Assembly (NCBI GenBank): GCA_003260075.1
Contig: QLIY01000170.1
Coordinates: 145,920 to 209,919 of the forward strand
DNA length: 64,000 nt
Direction of reading: 5' to 3'
From: Phallusia mammillata
Taxonomy: Eukaryota; Chordata; Ascidiacea; Phlebobranchia; Ascidiidae
Numbering within the stretch: the stretch's first letter is position 1; every line of letters begins with the position of its first letter. Both the position numbers and the translations under genes were made by a program. The notes below the pieces were generated by a model. That model worked only from the letters and a program-made list of their open reading frames with translations, was not told where the DNA came from and searched no databases. Positions 37,299-49,425 of the stretch are shown here, in pieces.

Positions 37299-37304
37299 TT
37301 TATT
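37299..37304 (-). other. Poly(A) signal for the minus-strand LU-sushi-VWA gene
   Basis: AATAAA on the minus strand (TTTATT on plus) lies 235 bases after that gene's stop and only 21 bases from the DHX36 stop on the other strand, so the 3' ends of the two convergent genes meet or overlap here. Confidence 0.45.
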
Positions 37305-37538
37305 TTATCATTAGGCAAGCAGAATATAAAGTTTCACTCACGGCTTTAAAAATTAGCGATGATACAATACTTTTTGAGTTGTTTTTTTGGCCCCGCTGGC
37401 AACAAGAATGTATCACCCAGTTTCAAGTTACATAAAAGCTCTTGACCATGTTGATTATGAAGTATGTAATTCAGCCAATAGAACAAGTCTGCCAAGCAAA
37501 GAAGCGAATTTTTTTTTGAAATACCAAAACCAATCAAA

Positions 37539-40500
37539 TTATTCGTGATCGTGCAGAGGATTTCTACACGGGTTTCCACATAAAAGAGCAAGCATTTTTC
37601 TGGAGAAGTTGACATCGAGTGCGTCGAAACCTCCCTCGACCGCATCACGCAGCACATATTGATCTTCACCAGCCATTACCTCGATTTCAGTCATGTTCAG
37701 ATTTCCTTGCGGGGGTTTCACAGGAAGGACATAGAACTAAAGACAAAATTGTAATTTATTAATAGCATAACGAGATGCCCTCGGACGCAGTTGTTTGCGT
37801 AATACGTACAAACTGAATAACGCATAAAAGTTCTATGAGAGGCGATAAAAACGAGGTCAACGTTTCCAAAACATTTTAACGTTGCTTTAACATAAAAAAA
37901 AACTTTACATGATAAAACAGCTTTGAATATAAACTGTGAAATATTTTACACCTGAGGAACCCACGTTAGTGGGCTTTCCTAAACTGTCCAGAATCCAAAC
38001 ATATCGCTGCTTCAACCAGGACACTAATTCCTGAAGCCAGTTGAAAACGGTTGCAACCTCTGTCAGAAAACCCAAATCTAATATTACAAACACTAAGAAC
38101 GAAGCACAGGTACAACGAATCATTCTTGACCTTTTTTCGTAATAGGCTACGTAGACGTTGACCTCCAATGACCTACAGCTGTAGCCAAACGAGTAGTTTT
38201 CTATTAAGGACCTTATGGTCCGATTTAAGTGAAGTGCGTAGATGTGTTTTGTATCCAAAAGAGCTTTTACGTATCCGAAGTATCGTTTATTGTTTAATTT
38301 ATGTTGTGTAAAGTAATACAATATGTAACCCTATGTCGGAACAAAAAAATCGGATGTTTATTTGATACGTTTTATTGAAACAGCTGTATAGCACTTAAAT
38401 TCTTCATATAACTTGGCAGCAAAATAGCAACAAATGTAACGATTATCACTCTCCATGGCGTAATGCAACTGTCTAAAAACTTGACCGCCTAACTTACAGT
38501 GAAAAAATTGCCCAATGCAATTAATACTAAATGTGTTTACGGTCTTACCAGAGCTTGGTCGCGAATGCGTTTTGAAGGTGCCACAATATCGTCCTGTGAA
38601 GCTCCATCAGTGATGAGCAGAACAACATCATTCGCAATAGGTCGGTTTCCTATCCTAAGTAGTGTGTTGGCAACGTAATTTAGAGCATTTCCAGTCCTTG
38701 TGCCTGTAAACGATACGTATAATGGCACCAATATAGTACTGTGATAAATAGCCTAGATGCCCACGCCCTCGGCGATGGAATCTAAAATATAAAAAGTTTG
38801 CGTCTGAGCTCCTCACCGCTTCCATCGTACGGTATCTCATCAAACTTCTCCAGAACCGCCTGTGTACTGTCTGGGAAGGAATTAAGCAAAATCTAAAAGT
38901 ACAAGATTGTCAAACACAATTCAAATAAGAATTCAAGAAAGCATTACCTGAGTGTCCGTATCCACCTCTCTGTTGTATCGGATTACTGCAAATTGACTTG
39001 AGTCTGGTCTTACCACGAATTCACTGAAAACCCAAAGGTATGCCACTTAATTCTATCTGCTACAAAGAAGCCGTGTTTTTACGAGTATTGTGGTAAATCG
39101 CTATTGTTCGTGTGGGAATCAGGGAGTCGAACCGGAACTGAACCCGAACCCGCGAACCGGTTTGAGCGGTTAACTTCATTAAACCCGAACCGAACCCGAA
39201 CCGCTAATCACGATTTTCTAAAAACCCGAACCGGAGTTGAACCCCATATTTTGTTTGGCGGCGGACCCGAACCGGAACCGGAACCGAACCAGTAAAAAAT
39301 GCAGTCTGTTTTATATTTTATGATATTTTTTTCAAAACAGCGCACTGAAGAATACGCGAGATAACACTTATAGGGCGTGTCAAAAATAACAGTGCACGAT
39401 CAAATTTCTTTAAAAAAATTCTTCTGGAGTTTAAAACGGCTAGGTAGATGATGATGGGTAGAATTAAATTAAAACAAATGAAAATTTGAACCGGTTTAAA
39501 AACCGCAAACCGGTTCGAACCGGATAATTTGTCCAAACCGGAACAAAACCCGAACCCGAAAATATACATTTTAAAAAACCTGAACCGAACCCAAACCCTT
39601 AAAAACAAAACGAAGTGAACCCGAACCGAACCTGAACCCATATGACAAGGGGTTCGACTCCCTGGTGGGAATATACATATCCACTTTCAAATAAAGTACT
39701 CGCCTGAGAAAGCTTCGAACAAACTTCTTCATTTTCATCCAGTTTTCCGCACGCACGGATGAAGAAGAATCGAGAACGACCACAAAATCCATGATGGCAT
39801 ATGGTGGACACGGTACTATGGGGAAACATGTCAAAATATAATACCTGCAATTTATGCCCATCACATGTTTAATTATAAAACTTACGCCCACAACAACCAG
39901 CATTCGTCCATTCTTCATTCCTTTGACAACTGGCGGTCCTAAAACTCTTCGGGTAGATTTGATATTCTTCCTTGCATTGCAACTGACAATTCGATCCCAC
40001 ATAGTTTTCATTGGTGCACTTGTATGTGCCGTGATTTACGCGTAGCTTTGTGCATTGTAGCGCTGTAGATTAAAGAGGTTCGTCTGCAACCGTTCTACTT
40101 GAACAGTAGATACATATGGGTATATTTATTTAAACAATATACAACTCCGTCTATAGTAGACAATATAGCAAATATAAAAGCTGCATGTGTTCCGCGGGTG
40201 CGCTAGTAGATTTCGGCCTATCCCTCAAGATTTAAAAGTTTTTCCACATACTTATTTGATGTCATGGTTCAACTGCATAAATGTAAATGTATGTATATAC
40301 TCCTTAACTTTAATACAGTTAAGAAATGAAGGCTATTTTCGTGCACAATCTTTGTAATGCGTTCTTGTTTGTGACAAACAAAATTGGCGTCGGATCATTC
40401 GCATTCAATGTAATTCTGCAAATCTATAGCTGAGATTAATCTTGAACTGTAAGTCGGACTGATCGTCGTGTTCCAACTGGGTTCGGGCTAGGGCTCTACC

Positions 40501-41116
40501 AAATAAAACGGGTGTGATTTGGGCCTGACTTTACACGTGGCCACATTATTATCGTTCACCGCGGTATTTTGGACATCTTTCGGGCATCAGTTTTAAAATG
40601 AACGGGTTAAAGGGCTGGGTTATGGACAAAATTTCAACTCGCTTACAACCCAGTGTGAATGCCTTTCCGAGCAGAAATATTTAGTTATTACCTACAGATT
40701 TCGTTTTTTTATTCTTCAAAATCTGCATTTTGGTTTCGACAAATATATTCAGCTTCGACTGCGATTAGCGTATAGAAAATACTATAGGATTGTTTTAAAT
40801 TTCTTTATAGCAGTCACTGTGATTCTTAACCTTTTTTAACTTTGCGAACCCCTTTTGAAAGTTTTGTAACACGGCGACCCCTTTACAAACACACGTAGGA
40901 AGGTTCACTATTGGAATGTGTTATCGGAATTACAACGCGGTCCCCTCAAAGTGCTTGGCAACCCTATTGGGGGTCGCGACCCCATGTTGAGAAACACTCG
41001 TTTGAAACGTTTGGGGTTTATACAAATGGGTTTTATGCTTGTTTTTTTATTTGTTGTTTTTTTTATTTTTTTTATTTTAATGTTTTTATTTATTCCTACG
41101 TTTGCATTCTGGTTGT

Positions 41117-41153
<37 letters not shown>

Positions 41154-44100
41154 CGTTTGCATTCTGGTTGTGGTCTTGTCCACAAGCCGTAAGGATCAGA
41201 GTCCAAATCTTCAATACACTGCAATCGCTGACCTCCATGAAGACGATAACCTTCTTCACAACCAAATCTGAACGGAAATTCAAATTAACTCAGCATTTAA
41301 ATCCAAAATTAAACATTTATCGTTATGGTCCAAACTTGGAAAATATAGAAAATACCTAACTAGATACTAGGGGAGCTGTTAATAGTTAAACTGTCATAAT
41401 CATAACCAACGCAACGTAGAGAGATCGACAACATTAGGTGGATTGTCTACTACATGCATGCAACTAGCCCAGGGGTGGCCAACCCGCGGCTCGCGAGCCG
41501 CATGCGGCTCTTCGCCTGGTTTTATGCGGCTCTTAAGTTGTTGTCGAAGTTTGGGGCCATTGTGTATATTTGAGTTAGTAATGCTTCAATCCGTTGTTTT
41601 TCGGGTTATGACGATTTATATTTTATCGGCAGTTTGTCTTGGGTTTGAATTAAGCGATTGTTGGTGGTGAATGCATTAATGACGTCGCAATGTATTTAGT
41701 TTCACCACTGCACTTGGGACACATGCGCGTTAGGTGTTTGGGGCCCGTGCGCGTTAGATGAAAATACCGCAAGTTTTTTCAGCAGGGAAAATCTTTTAAA
41801 TAAACAATTTTTGTCAAGTTAGCCTTCAAATTGGCAGAGTAAAAAGATTACACCAGAAATGAATCTCACCGCACGTTATTTATAAAATGAGAAAAAATGG
41901 GGATTTTAATTCATCTGTTTTTCTTTGATATATTCGTTGAAATGAGGGTTTTGTGTGAGAGACAGTGTTTGCACGGACCATTTATTGTTGAAAATGACTG
42001 TCCCGTGGTCTGTACAAGTCAAATTGTGTGATTATTATGTTGGTGTGCGACATTTAGAATAGATCTGGCTAAGCACAGGTCTCTGTGTGTGAGGAAGGGA
42101 CGATCCATTTAACAAATGTGCTTATGTGTATAATGTGGCTCATTGTGGTAACACAATAAAAAATATGGCTCTTAGGCTTTGACCGGTTGGCCACCTCTGA
42201 ACTAGCCCATTTAAGTTCAACTTGTCTTGACTTTCGCGTGGTTCTTGCGGTTAATTTTATGGTATAGCCTATATGATGGTCCATGTTGCACAGAGAAACT
42301 GTAAGTGTTCGCTTTAGTTTGCCATTGTCAGTAAACGAAAGGAGGAAACCATAGTTAACAGGTCGTGACCATCAAAGAAATGGCACTTAATAAAAGCATT
42401 CCATTAAAAATGTGTTTAATATTCTCGTTATTATTACACTGATCAGAAACTTACTCGCACACACTCAGCCAGTTTATGTCATCTGAGCAGCGTTTCCACC
42501 CGAATTGAGGAGTAAGCATGGCTGGTGGGCACGTGATTCGTTGACATTTCGGCACATTTCCACTCCATCTCCCATAAGCATCTGAGCAAATAAATGTATT
42601 TTTTGTGTGACGAATAAATGTGTGTATTAAACAGCAGAAATGTTTGAAGGAGGGCATGGGCCCTGGTTGAGAACCACTGGTATAGCCATTTTCTGTTTGT
42701 CACATTGTTTGTTTTAATCGTTTCAGATGGTCACCGGTCGGCAGATTATGACATCGCTTGACAAATATGTTTGCACACTTCTTGCTTGGAAATATAATAA
42801 AGATATATAATTTCTTATATTTTATAAAACACTCCATAATCGAGTGTTATTTGCACATTTTGACATATATGTTAAAATATGAATCTGAAGTTATATTCCA
42901 TGGGATAGATGTTTTCGGAGTTCTAAAACTAGTGATTTTTTAACAAAATGTGTGCCAGTTTCGAGAAAGTTAACAGAAGGTCTTTCGCAAAAAAATGACT
43001 CACCACAAGTCAGGATTCGGTTGCCAATAAGACTGTATACTCGTGGGCAGCTGAACGTACAAACACTCATGGGAAGAGATCCACTAGTGCAGGACATGTA
43101 GCCCCCCTCCGGCGCTTCGAGTGGTGGACATATGTCTGTTGCAAAAATAAACACCGACAACGTTATGTGTGTAGGAGGGTTAGACGGTTTCCACATAAAT
43201 GTCATTGTATTTACCACCCCTCTCACAATCCAGTACGCCAAAATTACAGTTTTCCGTGGCACAACAACATCGACACACTGATGACGGTGGTTTGCCGTTG
43301 CACTGGATTTGACTCCCGCCTTTCGACCAGGCTTCGTGCCGATTCTGTTGTGGCAGCGTCACAATATTTTTAGAAAAGTTTATGTGCTTAATATGGTCGC
43401 CTTTATTTACGAATCTTTGATTAAACAATGCGATTGTTTACTTTCCAAACCAAGCATTGATGTCCCAGTGTGTTGTAGAATCACTGAAAACAATCAGTGG
43501 ATTCACAATTTAAACGGAAATTTAATAACTTATAATGTGTTGTCTGCTTTAGTTAATAATTACACAAATATTTGTGTGGGAATTTCAAACTACCTAAGAT
43601 AAAGTGGTTCATACCTGAACGAAGTTGTCTCCGCAAGCACTTGGACGTTTGCACGACTTTTGTATCATTTTTTCGGGTCCCCAACCTCCTTGCCGCAACT
43701 CTATGTGACACATTGTCTGTGGAATTCAAGGAATCCCATATTATTCGGGAAAATACTTTACGTTTGAAAGTCAAATGCTTCTTTACTAATGATGCAAAAC
43801 TCCCCTTTGCTGAATACCTATTTCTAATTTAACGAAGACTGGCGCCCAAGCTTTAATAATGTTGGTTAGGAAACTGAAAGTTCTTTATTTAATTTGCCAC
43901 AACGTTCTTAAAAGCACGGTTAATGGAGTGTAAATAAGTGTAAATATGTCGTAATATTTGACGATTTTCACCTCAGATTCTGGACACAACGTCAGGTTTC
44001 CCCGCGCCTGGCATTCTTCCTCGGACTTTACGTTGTCACAAGTCCAGCAGGAAATTCCTAAAATAAAAACGTTTACCGCTGTTTCAGGTGCTTTTAACAA

Positions 44101-44190
44101 AACACCACGCTAATAACAACTATTCTTACCTGACGCCAACTTGTTTGTTAGCAACCATAAAACTAAAATAAATTGTGCAAGCCTAATCAT
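37539..44190 (-). CDS. Secreted LU-sushi(3)-VWA protein, copy A (factor B-like without protease)
   Basis: Minus-strand exons: 44190-44130, 44057-43972, 43716-43615, 43344-43215, 43135-43004, 42581-42455, 41267-41100 (contains a spurious insertion), 40062-39886, 39815-39704, 39023-38948, 38892-38817, 38703-38549 and 37736-37539. Ignoring 55 inserted bases the coding length is 1545 bases, 514 residues. A signal peptide ([20 protein letters not shown]) is followed by a LU/Ly6-uPAR domain (CWTCDN ... [11 protein letters not shown]), three sushi/CCP domains and a VWA domain with MIDAS residues DSSSS, a threonine at GTRTG and ITDG. It ends in [21 protein letters not shown] sites bind a metal and a protein ligand, and CCP-CCP-CCP-VWA is the order in complement factor B and C2, but the serine protease is absent and LU is added. 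The donor of exon 39815-39704 is GC. Three transposons lie in its introns. The function is inferred only: extracellular binding, perhaps immune. Confidence 0.88.
39120..39664. mobile_element. 545-bp hAT MITE in an intron of copy A, exact TSD
   Basis: Perfect terminal repeats CAGGGAGTCGAACC / GGTTCGACTCCCTG and exact duplication GTGGGAAT (39112-39119 and 39665-39672). Both subterminal regions are arrays of GAACCCGAACCG-like units. It is inserted about 30 bases from the 5' splice site of the intron. Confidence 0.93.
40818..40999. mobile_element. Probable old hAT MITE
   Basis: CTGTGATTCTTAACC at the left and GTTGAGAAACACTCG at the right resemble the CAGTGGTTCTCAACC ends of other elements here. 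The interior has GCGACCCCTTT and GGGGGTCGCGACCCC, which are inverted. No target duplication was identified. Confidence 0.45.
41101..41173. repeat. 37-G run with duplicated 18-base flanks inside an exon, probable artefact
   Basis: TTTGCATTCTGGTTGTGG occurs at 41101-41118 and again at 41156-41173, separated by Gs (run 41117-41153). On the minus strand the first copy ends in the expected donor (GCAAAC-GTAGGA), and the second joins the coding part of the exon. Dropping 55 bases restores a 113-base exon comparable to the 110-base exon of the paralogue. The run is therefore not real coding sequence. Confidence 0.88.
41470..42199. mobile_element. 730-bp hAT element in an intron of copy A, exact TSD
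   Basis: Ends CAGGGGTGGCCAACCC and GGTTGGCCACCTCTG, with exact duplication AACTAGCC at 41462-41469 and 42200-42207. Subterminal GCGGCTCTT motifs recur at both ends (ATGCGGCTCTT, ATATGGCTCTTAG). No transposase frame. Confidence 0.93.
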
Positions 44191-44913
44191 TTTTGCAAAA
44201 CTGTAAACGAAACCAAAATTATTTTCGTTTGGCATGTATTTATCATTCTTTTTTAGTGTTGTCCAAGAAATGTTTTCCGCTCAACTATTGGGTTTTCGTT
44301 CAGTTTAAATCAATAATCTATCTAAGTCTGCTTTGAAACTGTCTTAATCCCGCACAGTGATTGTACAGCCATTTCGTTGCAAATTGTCTACACAATGGGT
44401 CGCATGCGTTCAGGTATATAAGTGATGAAATACTGAGATAAGTGGTTTCTTATCATCCAATCTTTGCTTAACTTAACCTTTTTCAAGATTTCCGAACTTT
44501 TCGCCACCGAACGTGCAACCGCTAATCTTCACCTTAGGTGATCCAACTGGTATAACAACTTCGACAAACATACATAAATGAACGTTTAAGCTTTGTTAAT
44601 TATTGTATATTGACACAACGAAAAACTGGGATTCACAGAGATTTGTCTTAAACCGCACGTTTTTCTACATGGTTTTAAACGGCTCAAATTCCCATTAGTG
44701 TATGGCTGGATTCAGCAAACATGGAACGACAAGAGGATAAGAAAAATGTCGTCTTACTCTCTTCTGACAGCAATTGATATTATAATGTTTATATGTGACA
44801 ACCACAAGCCTTGGTGATATCATCTAAATTCAAGGCCTTGTTTATTCATGTTAGGTTCGTGTGGATTTGGCGGTAGGTAATGTTTATTTATGATTAATCA
44901 ACCGTCAGGCAGT

Positions 44914-47900
44914 TTAACGGTCGTGATCATGGAACGGGTTTTTGCAGGGATTGAGACAAAGGATTTCAGTGATCTTTTCTGCAAATAGGTCATTCAAGGC
45001 CTCAAAACCTCCCGTCAGCGCATCTTCGAGAACATTCTCTGGTTGACCGGCAATGGCGTTAATTTGATCAAGATCCAACCTTCCGTTTGGTGGCATTACA
45101 GGAACAACGTACACCTAAACACGTGGGTTTGCTATTTAAAAAGAGGCTTGGGACTCGTTTGAACCAAATTTTGGTACAGCCTCATGTCACGCATCCCATT
45201 GATGTTTTTACTTCCAATTTTTTTAAATTGCTTTGTCGCGCCTTTCGCCAGATTCTTAAAAATGATTTCAGTCAACAATTTATCGCCTGGAGTCAGATCA
45301 GTATAGTTCATGACTGAGGTCACCACTAAAATCAAACTCTACTCTCGCTTGACAGTATAGCAGTTGGAAATTAGTCATTGGGGTCAAAGACCACGAAACA
45401 TTGACAACAGTTTGGGTAAATATGCACTTTAAATGTAAAGTTTTTCGCTCACCAAGACACGTTCATCGCGCAATCTCTGCGCTGGAATTGTGACGTCATC
45501 TTGAGACCTTCCATCAGTGATCAGTAAAACGACGTCCTTTGCGTCTGCTCTGTTACCTCTTTTTAGCATAACATCGACCGTGTAGTTTAACGCCTTCCCT
45601 GTCTGTGTCCCTGTGTGGTCAAAAGTAAGTGTGGTAGAAACAGCAATTAGCACAAACACAAAATTACTTTATTAATCACCTAAGCGAATTTTGAAAAAAA
45701 CGTTAAAACGAGAACCACCTGTCAAACCCATTTTACATACGGCCGAAATCTATGTCATTGTTGTATTTAGTCTAAATCGAATTGACATCAAACTAAACCA
45801 CTTACCGTTGCCATTGTAATCGATAAGATCAAAAGCATCAAAAAAATCATCTTTGCTTTCCGGATATTCGTCCAGAAAGATCTACAAAGTAAGATATCTT
45901 TTGTAATTGCAATTCTGACCTTATGGTCATGTGTAAAAATACAGACCTGTGTTCTTGTGTCAACCTCGCGATTGTACCTGAAACCACCGTATCGACTGGC
46001 ATCATTTCTCACAATAAAATCTCTATGAAACAAAAAAAACATAAATTACACAACGTCCTGTCAGTTTCTTTGCGTTTCAAAATATTATCAAATCATATTT
46101 AGACCAGACAGTCAAAACCTCTAAATGTTCATAAACACCTCCTTAAAAAGTTCAAACTATTCTGTGGAGTTTAGCGATTGCGTCAGCTATTTACATTAAA
46201 TGTATTGCTATTTTACTTTAAGAAACTTTTGACGAATTGTTTAGTGATGACCCAGTTATCTGCACCGACGGAAGACGACGAATCTAGGATGATAATGAAA
46301 TCCATGATTGCAAAAGGCGGACAGGGCACTAAAAGCAAAAAAAAATTAATGTTTCAAACTATTGGTAATTGCATTTGCCAGACTTACATGTGCAGCATGG
46401 CCAACTCACGTCCCATTGTTCGTTACTTTGACAAGTTGTTATTGGTACCTGAGGATATAAAACGTATCCATCAGCCTCGTCACACTGGAATGAGCATTGT
46501 GAACCGACATAGTTCTCGTCGGAGCAAGTAACGAATCCATGGTTGAATACGTCTTGGGTAGGACACTGCAACGCTTTACAAAACAAAAACATTTTTGTGT
46601 GTTTCGCGCTCGTGTAAACAACAAGTTTGGTGCTTACGTTTGCATACGGGTGGCGCCCTGCTCCACAAACCATACTTTCTACGACGAAATTCGAGACACG
46701 TAATTGTCTCTGCACCATGCAAGCGATAACCTTCATCACACGAAAACCTAATGGAAAGATATTAACTTGGCAGCAGGAATGCAAAGACTACGGAGATAAA
46801 CATGGCTGATTATGGGTAGCGGTTATGTAGGTTGTACAAGTGGGTATCCAAATCTCAATAGAAACGCGTCATGTTATTGCGACCAGAACCATCCTCCCAA
46901 TTTTACGAACACACCATTGACATATATTGCAATGTAGCTAGTTTAGTTGTATGAAGGTTATAATCAGTTTTTGAAAGCATTCATTTTGATATACGTAGCG
47001 ATTGTTTACGCGGTCGAATTCAATACACTTACACTTAACGTAGTATTTAATTAAAATGGATCACAGAAGCTTACGTGCAGCGACTTCCCAAATCCACTCC
47101 TAGCGTACATTCAACAGAACCAAATTTGATTGTCTCCGGTCGATGCAGACATGAAACAGGGAGACATTGCGGTTTATCGTGACTCCACTTGCCGAAAATA
47201 CCTGCGTTGTTAACAACAAACAATCGGTGATGAAGATTTGTGGTTGAGAATCGCGTGTTCCACTCGCAGCCAAGTGTCTCGCCACATTTATAGCAAAGTT
47301 ACCAACCACATGACATAGATGTAGAGCCGACCAGATTGTAGCGCCTGTTGCAACCAAATTCACAAGAGGAGAATATATTGTTTCCGCGAGTGCACTTCAT
47401 CCATCCATTCTCAAGTCGTGTCAAAGTACCGCAGTGGGCAACCGAAGCTGACAAAAACGTGCAATTTTAGCGGTTTACTTAAGTTCTCTTGACACGAGCT
47501 GTCACAAACATGCAAAATACCAGATTAAGATCGGACTATAGATACGTTAAATACAGCTTCACGTCTTCGAAAAAGTCTTACTTTCCTTGTCACATGTCAA
47601 CGTTTCGTGATTACACAAGTCAGTTCCACAACAACATCGACAGACTGAAGATGGGGCATAAGTATTGCACTGAATCATGTCGCCCTTAAATGCCCAAGCC
47701 GGTTTCAAATTCTGAAAAATAAAGGCAAATATCGTTGTAGTGGAACAAATGTTTTAAAGTTAAGACTTGTTTTGATTCGTAAGGTTTGTTTCATCACATC
47801 GAAACAAAACTAATTTTGAACTGTGTTTCATTGACTTGTTTTGCTTAACGTTTTTTTATCGAACCTTTGAGAGAAGTAAGTTGAACGATTTCTGTCGGCC

Positions 47901-49325
47901 AAAGTATTGATTGATATTTGTGTCGGGATTTTTCCCTCATATTTTTCTCCGTCTGTGTTAAAATTTTGCTCTGCGTTTTTCTATGCTCCTATGCATTATC
48001 GTGTCTTAACATAGCTGCGAATTCTCAAAATTAATTCAACTTTGTTGATTATACATCAGTTGACACCGAAAAATGAAACGCCCTTTCTGCAGTGCCGGAG
48101 GGAAAATTGCTTTATCCGAGGGTACCAAACTGCAACATCTTGAACGTTTGTAAAACTTACTTTTGTGAAAATGCTAATAATTATTACGTTATGTTTCAGA
48201 AAGACCAACACCATTTTTTAAAACAAGACTATGTTTCATGCTTTTATGAAACACAGTTTACCTGAAAATGGTTTGAACCACACGCAGTTACGGTCTTGCA
48301 CGATTTGTCGAGCATTGGTTCTTCGCCCCAACCACCACGACGAACTTGAATTTGACACATATCCTGCACAAAATACGCAAACATATAATGCTGTTACCAG
48401 TGCTTCCCCGTAAATAAATGTGTCGAGATCATGACATAAACCACACCTGTTCAGGACCGCATACTGTTGCTCGGCCGACTTTAACACATTCTCTTTCACC
48501 CAGTGCATTCGCACATTCCCAACAGATAATGCCTGAAATATAACCAAAAATCAGCCACTGGATCTACTCACACCACGACAAAAACAAGATAACCGAAAAC
48601 CTGCAAGTTAAAATTTACAGTAAGCCCGTGATGAAAGTGGGAAACGTAACTAACGACCGTATCTGTCATTTTTTGCTGGATAGGCATTCCATTAAAAGTC
48701 TCCACGCAAGCGTGACGATATTGAGAAATACCCGATCGTTTCGTTTAGTTATTCTACATATATAAAGTAGGCCCGAATGTTCAAAATTTAGATCAGGATT
48801 CGTTTGCTGTTTTGTATATTGTGGATAACTTAAAGGTAAATTTGAAAATACAACCAGGTGAGGCAAATTGGGTGTTGCACACCTGCGCTTGTTTTGGGTG
48901 TCACCACAGACGGGCGCTTAAAAGCATTACACCTTCGCCCTTTAAGCCAATCCCCCCCCCCAGGTGAGGCAAATTGGGTGTTGCACACCTGCGCTTGTTT
49001 TGGGTGTCATCACAGACGGGCGCTTAAAAGCAGATTACACCTTCGCCCTTTAAGCCAAACGGCGCCCAGTTATGGGATTACTTGGTCTGATAAGCGTTGT
49101 CAGGAATGTTACCAAACAGTTTTTTTTTGCATTTTTGTCCATTTTGTGGAGTTTTACTTATACTCAATCAATTTATTTTGCTTTGTTTATAACTGATCGG
49201 TTTATTTTTACTTCGTATAATAAGTACACTACAAACTAACATTTTTAAGTATATTACTACAGCAACCAACCTGATACAGCTTTATATTGAAGCAATGAAC
49301 AAATCAAAACTGCGAAAGTTCTCAT
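44914..49325 (-). CDS. Secreted LU-sushi(3)-VWA protein, copy B (factor B-like without protease)
   Basis: Minus-strand exons: 49325-49271, 48532-48447, 48363-48262, 47711-47582, 47447-47307, 47201-47075, 46747-46638, 46573-46388, 46328-46217, 46022-45947, 45881-45806, 45610-45453 and 45114-44914; 1560 bases, 519 residues. Signal peptide [18 protein letters not shown] domain from CWECANALG to [11 protein letters not shown] (residues ~20-120); sushi domains ~130-190, ~190-255 and ~255-312; VWA ~315-505 with DSSSS, GTQTG and ITDGRSQDD, then a conserved tail [13 protein letters not shown]. Exon count and phases match copy A, and seven exons have identical lengths (86, 102, 130, 127, 112, 76, 76), so the pair arose by tandem duplication after the architecture was complete. 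No transmembrane segment or GPI signal is seen, so secretion is inferred. All donors here are GT. A complement-like, coagulation-like or matrix role is possible; nothing in the sequence fixes the ligand. Confidence 0.9.
48856..49058. repeat. Direct duplication around a 10-C run in copy B intron 1
   Basis: AGGTGAGGCAAATTGGGTG... at 48856-48950 recurs from 48962 with two small differences (CACC/CATC, AAGCATT/AAGCAGATT), offset 106 bases, with ten Cs (48952-48961) between. The repeated text itself (CCACAGACGGGCGCTTAAAAGC) looks repetitive, but the doubling follows the artefact pattern seen elsewhere. Confidence 0.6.
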
Positions 49326-49417
49326 GATTCTTTTTCCAATAGTATTTTTTTCTGTCGCTTCAAGTCGCTTTAACGGAGTGCAGGATCAGAGTGACACGAC
49401 GGATGACAGCAACCGTC

Positions 49418-49425
49418 ATTTATAA
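49418..49425 (-). promoter_or_regulatory. TATA-like box of copy B
   Basis: On the minus strand TTATAAAT lies 93 bases before the ATG at 49325, at a plausible distance for a core promoter with a short 5' UTR. Single-motif evidence only. Confidence 0.4.

Noticed and set aside
39571-40011. 146-codon minus-strand frame over two exons of copy A
   Set aside because: It reads through an intron and into the hAT element; the true exons are 40062-39886 and 39815-39704 in other phases.
40911-41359. Frames with long glycine or proline stretches across 41117-41153
   Set aside because: They are translations of the poly-G run, which is itself flanked by duplicated bases and interrupts a real minus-strand sushi exon.
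45132-45335. 67-codon minus-strand frame between the last two VWA exons of copy B
   Set aside because: Exon 45453 joins directly to 45114 in frame, giving a normal VWA strand (VYVVPV), and copy A has no counterpart.
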